From: a virus
Length of the DNA: 42,174 bases
Strand: one strand, 5' to 3'
Virus record (IMG/VR): IMGVR_UViG_3300046642_000533
Coordinates: 1 to 42,174 of that record
Shown: piece after piece, positions 20,723 to 26,416 of the stretch
Layout: every line of letters starts with the position of its first letter
How positions within the stretch are numbered: position 1 is the stretch's first letter
The notes under the pieces: model-generated
Told to the model about the DNA's origin: nothing
Seen by the model: only the letters and a program-made list of their open reading frames with translations
Database searches by the model: none
Position numbers and translations under genes: made by a program

Positions 20723-21149
20723 TGCCGTTGCCTTTCTGTTGGAAGGGGGAGGTTACCCATTTTCTCCAGACGCACTGCCAATCCACCCAAGGCGTGCCGC
20801 TGGCGAGGTAGTGGTAGCGGAACCGTTCCGCTTCAGCAGCCGCCTCCTCGGAAGTCCACTTCCTTTTTTCCATCGCCCATGCGAGGTCGGGTTGGAAATC
20901 GGGAGGGAGGGGGCGCTTGCGCCCCTCTTTACTTACTTCCTTTCTTTCTTTCTTACTTACTTCTCTTATAGAGGTGTCACGCATGTCACGCTGGTCACGC
21001 GTGACACCGTTACGCGCCCTATGATTTCGTTGACGAATTCGGTTCTGTTCCCGAACCGTTGCCAACCGCTCATCCTGCTCAACCTCTAGAACTCGCAGGA
21101 CTTCTTTGTCCGTGAGGCCAGACGCTTTGAGGACGCGGATTGAAATCAT
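20568..21149 (-). CDS. Probable phage replication-initiation protein
   Basis: Start at MISIRVLKASGLTDKEVLRV (21149), 193 aa; the frame is open farther upstream but that part looks non-coding. After an N-terminal helical part comes a basic repeat region (RQRNHRARNGVTRDQRDMRD), then PPDFQPDLAWAMEKRKW, EAERFRYHYLASGTPWVDWQ and CVWRKWV, a C-terminal pattern typical of phage DnaT/O-like replication proteins, and a glycine/asparagine-rich tail. The gene includes 9-bp iteron-like repeats and a pyrimidine-rich tetranucleotide tract (20927-21008), as an in-gene origin would. No polymerase or helicase gene is present, so it presumably recruits host machinery. Function is inferred. Confidence 0.6.
   Translation of the reverse strand: MISIRVLKASGLTDKEVLRVLEVEQDERLATVREQNRIRQRNHRARNGVTRDQRDMRDTSIREVSKKERKEVSKEGRKRPLPPDFQPDLAWAMEKRKWTSEEAAAEAERFRYHYLASGTPWVDWQCVWRKWVTSPFQQKGNGNGNGHAPRPHSREDREERTGIALAKLRAYARGGGEAGRQTTLGLPEPEEPA
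20927..20966. repeat. Pyrimidine-rich tetranucleotide tract
   Basis: CTTT/CTTA units on the plus strand, nearly all pyrimidine, including CCTTTCTTTCTTTCTTACTT; AT-rich compared with its surroundings. It encodes the KK/EVSK-rich part of the replication protein, and lies 10 bp from the 9-bp repeats. Confidence 0.8.
20973..21008. repeat. 9-bp iteron-like repeats with palindrome
   Basis: GTCACGC at 20976, 20985 and 20994, each 9 bp apart, ending in the perfect 12-bp palindrome GTCACGCGTGAC (20994-21005). The whole is bracketed by GGTGTCACGC (20973-20982) and GCGTGACACC (20999-21008). Spaced repeats beside an AT-rich tract inside an initiator gene resemble the lambda origin layout. Confidence 0.75.
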
Positions 21150-21266
21150 GGGGAGCCCTTGTCCGGGAGGGCAGAAAGAAGGCAGCCGGTAAGCCCTGGA
21201 CGGGGGCAAGTGGGATCAGCACCTGTCCCGGCTGACGGCCAGACTAGGCCGAGCGGATAATTACAG

Positions 21267-21482
21267 TCAATAGCCTCTGTCCCTGTGACGGAGATCGGAC
21301 ACAAGGGGGTAGTCCCAGGTTGCCATGGGCCTAGGGTCGAACATCTCGGGGTTCAGGTGCCGATGGCCCTCGGACGTGTAGGGGTTGGTCGGCTCTGGCC
21401 GGGACGCCACTCGCATGACTACCCAACCAATTTGTACGGCGATCAGAATGGCCATGGCCATGATGAGGATTGCCTTGGTCAT
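21267..21482 (-). CDS. 71-aa single-span membrane protein
   Basis: Start at MTKAILIMAMAILIAVQIGW (21482), overlapping the GcrA-like gene stop as ATGA. One N-terminal membrane helix, then a polar tail with PTNPYTSEGHRHLNPEMFDP. Its longer open frame upstream is inside the neighbour. Function unknown. Confidence 0.6.
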   Translation of the reverse strand: MTKAILIMAMAILIAVQIGWVVMRVASRPEPTNPYTSEGHRHLNPEMFDPRPMATWDYPLVSDLRHRDRGY

Positions 21483-21928
21483 AGCGACCTCCAGTCTCGG
21501 GTGGGGCGCACGGCCTGCCTGGAGTGGTACAGGCAGTAGGACTGGTGGTAGACCTCCTGGCCGCAGAAGGTGTAGGGGGCGGCCGCCCCCGAGGGCCAGC
21601 GGCACATGCCGCCTTCCAGGTCCAGGAGTTTTATGGTGCCGGGGCGCGGCTCCTCTCCGGGCTCAAGCGGGCGCGGGCGCTTGGGCACGTAATTGGCCCT
21701 GGCCTTGGCGCGGCGGCGCCTGACCTTCTCCGATGGGTCAGCCACCGGCTTGCCGGGGAGCTTTAGACCATTCCGGTGGCAGAACCCCACCACGGCACAC
21801 CGGCTACGCCCGACCAATTGCGTGGAAATCTGGCGGGCGAAGAGGCCGGCGGCTATACCGGCGATCACGATGTCACGTTCCCCTGTCTTCCATGCATTCC
21901 AATGGTCACCTGGCTTTGGCTTTGGCAT
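21479..21928 (-). CDS. GcrA-like cell-cycle regulator
   Basis: A 149-aa protein with the GcrA layout: N-terminal helix-turn-helix (AAGLFARQISTQLVGRSRCA followed by VVGFCHRNGL, about 26-55), a basic linker (SEKVRRRRAKARANY), and a C-terminal part with IKLLDLEGGMCRWPSG, FCG and SYCLYHSRQAV (about 97-142). GcrA is an alphaproteobacterial transcription factor that works with sigma-70 at CcrM-methylated GANTC promoters. A phage copy could redirect host cell-cycle transcription. It is in an operon behind the XRE regulator. The WP/FCG/YCxxH residues fit the family well. Confidence 0.8.
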   Translation of the reverse strand: MPKPKPGDHWNAWKTGERDIVIAGIAAGLFARQISTQLVGRSRCAVVGFCHRNGLKLPGKPVADPSEKVRRRRAKARANYVPKRPRPLEPGEEPRPGTIKLLDLEGGMCRWPSGAAAPYTFCGQEVYHQSYCLYHSRQAVRPTRDWRSL

Positions 21929-22163
21929 CGGCTCGTTTCCTTCTCATTTTGAGCATCTTCTCGATCTTGCGGAAGACTTCCACGGCGTGCAAGCGCACCG
22001 GGCCGTACTCTGGCGGCCCCCACCGTTCCCAGTTACCCATGGTGGTGCGCCCCACCGAAAACCGTGCGGCGTATTTTGTCTGATCCTCGCCCAGCTTGAC
22101 GCGAAGATCGTACAGTTGCTTGGCGAACGGATCGTTCTTGGGTTTATATCGGGATCGTTTCAT
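21906..22163 (-). CDS. XRE-like DNA-binding regulator
   Basis: Start at MKRSRYKPKNDPFAKQLYDL (22163) with GGAGGTCAAA upstream; 85 aa. Helix-turn-helix at about 26-50 (EDQTKYAARFSVGRTTMGNW) followed by ERWGPPEYGPVRLHAVEVF and a very basic tail (KMRRKRADAKAKAR). It is the first gene behind the bidirectional promoter and overlaps the GcrA-like gene by 23 bp. Probably represses the divergent recombination genes and itself; candidate binder of the TTGACAT inverted boxes. Confidence 0.7.
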   Translation of the reverse strand: MKRSRYKPKNDPFAKQLYDLRVKLGEDQTKYAARFSVGRTTMGNWERWGPPEYGPVRLHAVEVFRKIEKMLKMRRKRADAKAKAR

Positions 22164-22181
22164 TTTGACCTCCATGGGGTC

Positions 22182-22212
22182 TTGACATAGATGCCATTAG
22201 GTGACATGTCAA
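22182..22212. promoter_or_regulatory. Bidirectional promoter with inverted TTGACAT boxes
   Basis: Plus strand: TTGACA 22182-22187, 17-bp gap, CATGTC. Minus strand: TTGACA 22212-22207, 17-bp gap, TATGTC (22189-22184). The two -35 boxes face each other and each overlaps the other's -10, around the perfect 10-bp palindrome TGACATGTCA (22202-22211). Drives the XRE/GcrA operon leftward and the exonuclease operon rightward, probably in mutual exclusion. Confidence 0.6.
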
Positions 22213-22232
22213 CCCCTGACATAGGAGGACAC

Positions 22233-23021
22233 ATGGGACTGACCAAGGAACAGATCGATAAACGCAAGGGGAGGCTCACTGCTTCCCGCGTTGCTTGCTT
22301 AATGACGGGGGATAAAGAAAAAATCATGCAGCTATACCTTGAGATGACTAACCAGGCAGAGCCCGAAAATTTAGATCACATATGGCCTGTCAGGTTGGGT
22401 GAAGCCACGGAGTCTCTTTCCTTGGAATGGTATGAGCGCAAAAGCGGGTGTGTTCTGAGCCGCCGAGGTGAGGTTATTTCTCATTCCACCCATAACTGGG
22501 CGGCGGCCACTCTGGACGGGTGGGACCCAATTTTGGGTTGTCCGTGTGAATGCAAACATTGTGGCGGGCGTGAGCCGCTTGAGGTTTTGATTGACAGATA
22601 CCAGCCCCAATGCCAGTGGCAAATGTTTGTCAGCGGAGCCCAACAATGCGCTCTGTCGGTCATCATGGGGGCCAACGAACCCATCGTGGAATACATCGAC
22701 CGCGACGATGCCTACATTGCGGAGATGGTCAAGCGCGGCGAGCAGTTCATGCTGTGTGTCGCGCTGCGCCGCCCGCCCGTCGATCTGGAGCCCGTGCCGC
22801 CGCCGGCCGACGCCACCAAGATCATTGACATGGCTGGCAACAACTACTGGGCCGCCGACGCGGCTGATTGGCTGGAAACACAGGACGCAGCCGTCAAAAA
22901 TAAGGACAGGGAGAAGGCGCTCAAGGCCATGGTGCCGGTCGACGCCAAGAAATGCTTTGGGTATGGTGTTAGGATAACGCGAGATAGAGCAGGAAGATTG
23001 TCACTCAGGAGGGATGAATGA
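22233..23021 (+). CDS. YqaJ-type viral exonuclease (recombinase)
   Basis: Start at MGLTKEQIDKRKGRLTASRV (22233) with AGGAGG 5 nt upstream; 262 aa. PD-(D/E)XK signature of the lambda-exonuclease/YqaJ family: RLTASR near the N-terminus, E57 in RLGEATE, D95 in AATLDGW, E106-C-K108 in CECKHC, and the QxxxQ-type helix YQPQCQWQMFV. It digests one strand of linear duplex DNA to give single-stranded tails for an annealing partner, here the 264-aa protein just downstream. An HNH gene has been inserted between them. Good family match; length is normal. Confidence 0.85.
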   Translation: MGLTKEQIDKRKGRLTASRVACLMTGDKEKIMQLYLEMTNQAEPENLDHIWPVRLGEATESLSLEWYERKSGCVLSRRGEVISHSTHNWAAATLDGWDPILGCPCECKHCGGREPLEVLIDRYQPQCQWQMFVSGAQQCALSVIMGANEPIVEYIDRDDAYIAEMVKRGEQFMLCVALRRPPVDLEPVPPPADATKIIDMAGNNYWAADAADWLETQDAAVKNKDREKALKAMVPVDAKKCFGYGVRITRDRAGRLSLRRDE

Positions 23022-23446
23022 CTAAGGAGGAGTTTTTCAAAATAGTTATTCCTGACCCAATGTCGGGGTGTTGGATATGGATGGGTGCCATAGAGGATGA
23101 GCGAGGTTATGGTCTTGTCTATGTTGGCGCCAAGAGAACCGGAGCACATAGATATTCTTGGCAACTTCACAATGGCCCCATACCAGATGGGGTTCTTGTT
23201 TGTCACCGCTGCGATGTTCCATCTTGTGTAAACCCAGATCATCTTTTTCTGGGATCAAAAAAGGACAACTACGATGACTCCCGCTCTAAGGGGAGGGCCT
23301 ATTTGGGTGATCATCAAAAAGTGAAGACGCATTGCCCTCAAGGTCACTCCTATGAGGGGAGAAATTTGATCTTATACCAAGGACGGCGTTACTGCCGTTC
23401 CTGCATGTACATGTACAACAGGAGAAACAATGTCACTCCCAACTAA
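23018..23446 (+). CDS. HNH homing endonuclease between recombination genes
   Basis: A 142-aa protein with GCWIWMGAIEDERGYGLVYV, the HNH core GVLVCHRCDVPSCVNPDHLF with LGSKKDN (H63, N72, H75, N84), and four C-terminal cysteines (HCPQGH, YCRSC) that can bind zinc. It overlaps the exonuclease stop (ATGA) and the annealing gene start (17 bp), so it invaded an operon without disrupting either gene. Such free-standing endonucleases cut intron-less alleles to spread. Its AT content is higher than its neighbours, which fits later acquisition. Confidence 0.85.
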   Translation: MTKEEFFKIVIPDPMSGCWIWMGAIEDERGYGLVYVGAKRTGAHRYSWQLHNGPIPDGVLVCHRCDVPSCVNPDHLFLGSKKDNYDDSRSKGRAYLGDHQKVKTHCPQGHSYEGRNLILYQGRRYCRSCMYMYNRRNNVTPN

Positions 23447-24224
23447 GACCCCTACCGGCGACGATGCTCTAGAGTCTGTTATAATTAAAGGAGACTTAGC
23501 CAAACTAACACCAGATGAGCGGGTAAAATATTATCATGCCGTCTGCAAGAGCGTGGGCCTCAACCCGCTGACGCGCCCGTTTGAATACATTACCTTGAAC
23601 GGGAAACTGACGTTGTACGCCCTTCGTGCCTGCGCGGACCAACTGCGGCAGATCAACAAGGTATCACTCAAGATCGTTAGCCGGGACGTGACCGAGGGCA
23701 TCCTGACCGTCCATGTGCAGGCGAGTCTGCCGGATGGCCGGGTTGACGAAGACCTCGGGTGCGTGGCCTTCCCGGACACGCTCAAGGGTGAGGCTAGGGC
23801 CAACGCGGAACTCAAGGCCATTACCAAGGGCAAGCGGCGAGCTACGCTCTCGATTTGTGGTTTGGGATGGCTTGACGAATCCGAGGTGGAGAGCATACCG
23901 GGGGCCAAGAAGCCGCCGGTACCGGCCCCTAATGCGATGAAGGCGGTCCACACGGGTGATGTCGATAAGGCTGACGCAGTGGACGGGAAAGAGGAGCTGG
24001 AGGTTCTGCACTATCCCCCGACGCCGCCCTCCATGAAGGAGTTAGCCGAGGCCGCACAGGCGGCGGCGCGTCAGGGGGAGGTGGCGTTCAAGGAGTTCTG
24101 GCGGCCCCTCACCGTGGCGCAACGCTCCATGCTGGGCGGCATGGGCGAGGAGCTACGCAGGCTTATGGAGGAGCCAACTGAACGGATGGACTTGGAGACG
24201 GGGGAGCTACAAACACCGCAGTAG
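23430..24224 (+). CDS. Probable single-strand annealing recombination protein
   Basis: A 264-aa protein with AGGAG before the ATG. Conserved block at about 25-75: LTPDERVKYYHAVCKSVGLN, PLTRPFEYITLNGKLTLYAL and DQLRQINKVSL; then GEARANAELKAITKGKRRAT and ICGLGWLDESEVESI. I know this pattern from many phage proteins encoded next to recombination exonucleases, where they are taken to be annealing (Rad52/ERF-like) proteins; the biochemical proof is not known to me. The C-terminal third is acidic and low complexity. Its end overlaps the convergent tail-module gene by 62 bp. Confidence 0.65.
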   Translation: MSLPTKTPTGDDALESVIIKGDLAKLTPDERVKYYHAVCKSVGLNPLTRPFEYITLNGKLTLYALRACADQLRQINKVSLKIVSRDVTEGILTVHVQASLPDGRVDEDLGCVAFPDTLKGEARANAELKAITKGKRRATLSICGLGWLDESEVESIPGAKKPPVPAPNAMKAVHTGDVDKADAVDGKEELEVLHYPPTPPSMKELAEAAQAAARQGEVAFKEFWRPLTVAQRSMLGGMGEELRRLMEEPTERMDLETGELQTPQ

Positions 24225-24588
24225 CCCGTTGCTGAGTAATCACACCCGCCGTCACCAAGGCCGCAATCAAGGTCTGAACCTGGGACATGGACAAGTCTAC
24301 GTGCCGCACCGCGTAGAGGACCCGGTGTAACTGAACATGGTTCTGGGCGAAGGTAAAAAAGGCGGTGTATTCCTGATCGGTAAGTCTGGTCAGGAGTGCA
24401 CTCGCCTCAAGTACCTGAGCGGGGACATCCACGTAGGCCGCCGCAGCCGTTGCCGCGGCTGTCTTTTGCTGTGCAGTGGCGGCCGGCTGGAAGAAGATGT
24501 GGCCATCCGCAGCCACCCCATCGATGTCGGGGCAGGCGGCGCGAATGGTGGCGTCAAAGGCACCTAGATTGGTGATGGTCATAGCCAT
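24163..24588 (-). CDS. Last gene of the tail-fibre block, fibre-associated hypothetical protein
   Basis: A 141-aa protein after the 446-aa fibre gene, overlapping it by 10 bp. Start M1 or M3. Ala/Thr-rich N-terminus (AATAQQKTAAATAAAAYVDV) followed by a helical part LTRLTDQEYTAFFTFAQNHV and a proline-rich C-terminus. It resembles short proteins that end tail-fibre operons, possibly an assembly chaperone. It converges on the annealing gene with a 62-bp overlap and no terminator between. Confidence 0.6.
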   Translation of the reverse strand: MAMTITNLGAFDATIRAACPDIDGVAADGHIFFQPAATAQQKTAAATAAAAYVDVPAQVLEASALLTRLTDQEYTAFFTFAQNHVQLHRVLYAVRHVDLSMSQVQTLIAALVTAGVITQQRATAVFVAPPSPSPSVQLAPP

Positions 24589-25919
24589 ATAGCCCCAAAT
24601 AGTTGATTGGCACTGGAGCGATCAAATGTATTGGCAAAACTGCCATCGCCTTGCTCTATGGCAAAGATTATCCTGAGTCCAGTCGAAGAAATAGAAAATG
24701 GAGTGTTCAGAGCAATGTTAGAAGCAGCCGCCCCTGAATTTGTAATTTCGGAATAAACATTAAACGCATTACTGGCAATCCCCACTCCAACGATCATGCC
24801 AGCGCCCGAGTTGGCAGTTGTAGTTCCATCGGCTAAATAGCTAAAATTAGCAGCCCGCTCGCTGTCCGATTGAATGTATGAAATCTGATTTCCGCCGCTT
24901 GCTCTGGCCTGCCTAGCAGTGGCAGTTGTATATGTATAGATGGCCCCATTGTCCTCAACGACGGTGTTAAACAACACCTTGTTGTAGTAGTTGCAGAGGC
25001 CGAAGGATGCCGCCGTTCCACCCGATGCTGCCCCCCCATAAATCCATTGAGATTCACCGTCAGTGGGCGACGTATAAACTGTTCCAACAAATGTGCCTTG
25101 GTTGGCTGGCACTGAGATAGTTGTTGTTGAGTTTATTCTCATTGTGGCGGTAGTTGCGTTGGTCAGCATACCTCCAAAAATAGAAAGTGCCGTTGCCCTA
25201 GAAGGGGGCGGGCTAGGGCCTGGCTGTGTCCACTGAACAGTGGCCAATATTGGAACACCGGAGTTTAAGGTAACAAACACGTCAAAAGCATTGTTGATGG
25301 GCCAGTTGGCGCTGCCCAACATATTTATGAGCAACCCGGTCTGATCTGATAGAGAACTACAAAAATTGTATTGTTGAAGTGTTGACCCATTCCATATGGG
25401 GACAAACTGGCTAGTGTAGGGAGCGTAATATATGGTCCCAGTGCCGGCTTGGTTTGCAGTCATAACCGGAGTGTTGGGTGTAAGTGTCAGGCGCCCACCG
25501 GGAGTGCCACCAAGCCCCACAGACCCGCCGCCAATGGCCGGTTGCTCCAGGAAAAACCCCGGAAACCCACCGGCCAAGGTGGCGCTGTAGATCAGGACGT
25601 ACTCCTGGCCATTGACCAGATCGCCTATGTTGGCCTGAGTGACGCCATCGGCGTGGTATACCGGCAGGAAGCCAATGCCGTTGAACTGCGCCGTCACCGC
25701 GCCGTTGGAACTCCCATTGGCCCGGAAGCGATAGCCACCCAACTCGGTGTACGACGTCAGGGCCGGGCAGTTGATCAGGGGGGTTAGAGACACAGCGTTG
25801 TTGCCCGAGGCCGAGCACGGTATTTGGATCATGGCGGCAGTCTGGTTGAACATGCCGTCGAATAGGGAAAGCGGCTGATCGCCGCCGAGCAACGTGCCGA
25901 AAATTACCGGCCATGTCAT
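24579..25919 (-). CDS. Tail fibre-like protein
   Basis: A 446-aa protein starting MTWPVIFGTLLGGDQPLSLF, rich in Gly, Ser, Thr, Ala and Asn and poor in Lys/Arg. The C-terminus is typical of LamG/concanavalin-like phage fibre domains (NAFNVYSEITNSGAAASNIA and RSSANQLFGAIWL). Unlike the five genes transcribed before it, it has no signal peptide. Its start block CATGAC-A-TGGCC is repeated at the start of the upstream HNH gene. Likely a host-binding fibre; inferred from composition and position. Confidence 0.65.
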   Translation of the reverse strand: MTWPVIFGTLLGGDQPLSLFDGMFNQTAAMIQIPCSASGNNAVSLTPLINCPALTSYTELGGYRFRANGSSNGAVTAQFNGIGFLPVYHADGVTQANIGDLVNGQEYVLIYSATLAGGFPGFFLEQPAIGGGSVGLGGTPGGRLTLTPNTPVMTANQAGTGTIYYAPYTSQFVPIWNGSTLQQYNFCSSLSDQTGLLINMLGSANWPINNAFDVFVTLNSGVPILATVQWTQPGPSPPPSRATALSIFGGMLTNATTATMRINSTTTISVPANQGTFVGTVYTSPTDGESQWIYGGAASGGTAASFGLCNYYNKVLFNTVVEDNGAIYTYTTATARQARASGGNQISYIQSDSERAANFSYLADGTTTANSGAGMIVGVGIASNAFNVYSEITNSGAAASNIALNTPFSISSTGLRIIFAIEQGDGSFANTFDRSSANQLFGAIWL

Positions 25920-26416
25920 GGGGCTGACCTCGCAAATTCACCAAATACCTTCAATGCCTCCAATTTGTAAGCCAGCACAGCATCATCTTTGCTGTTGAAC
26001 CGCCCTATTGTTTTTTTTGCTACTCTCACCCTCCACCTCTTGGTCCACGGATCGAACGATACGCCCTTATACCCAGAAGTGTTTCTTTTGCCAATATTCG
26101 TGTTTGCAACATTTTGGGAGCGAGTAGAGAGCCGCAAGTTCGACCACTTGTCGTTTTTAGGGTCTGTATCTTTGTGGTCTATTTCCACAGTTGGCCACTC
26201 TCCCATCATTAATGCCCAGGCGATTCTGCTCCTCAAAAAGTCTATGCCATCAATACAAATACAGACACGTCCGTCACTCTTTCGAGCGTGCCCAGCCAAG
26301 TCTCCAGACTTAAGCATCCCCCTGTCAGTGCGGCAAACAACAACCCCGGTAGTCGGATCGTAGCTGACCACCTCCCTTAACCGTTCTATTGAAATGCTAT
26401 TGGTGGGCCAAGTCAT
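25916..26416 (-). CDS. HNH-AP2 homing endonuclease in the tail-fibre operon
   Basis: A 166-aa protein with an N-terminal NUMOD-like part, the HNH core WPTVEIDHKDTDPKNDKWSN (D80, H81, N88, N93) and RLSTRSQNVAN, and a C-terminal AP2 DNA-binding domain (SGYKGVSFDPWTKRWRVRVA to KVFGEF, about 114-162). Both its start and stop overlap neighbours by ATGA. The 12-nt start block CATGAC-T-TGGCC is repeated with one change at the downstream gene start, so it may have copied the junction on insertion. AT-rich relative to the flanking genes. Confidence 0.9.
   Translation of the reverse strand: MTWPTNSISIERLREVVSYDPTTGVVVCRTDRGMLKSGDLAGHARKSDGRVCICIDGIDFLRSRIAWALMMGEWPTVEIDHKDTDPKNDKWSNLRLSTRSQNVANTNIGKRNTSGYKGVSFDPWTKRWRVRVAKKTIGRFNSKDDAVLAYKLEALKVFGEFARSAP

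Noticed and set aside
21150-21266. Upstream extension of the replication protein to 21209
   Set aside because: The extra 20 residues (proline/serine-rich) look non-coding; MISIRVLKAS is the better start.
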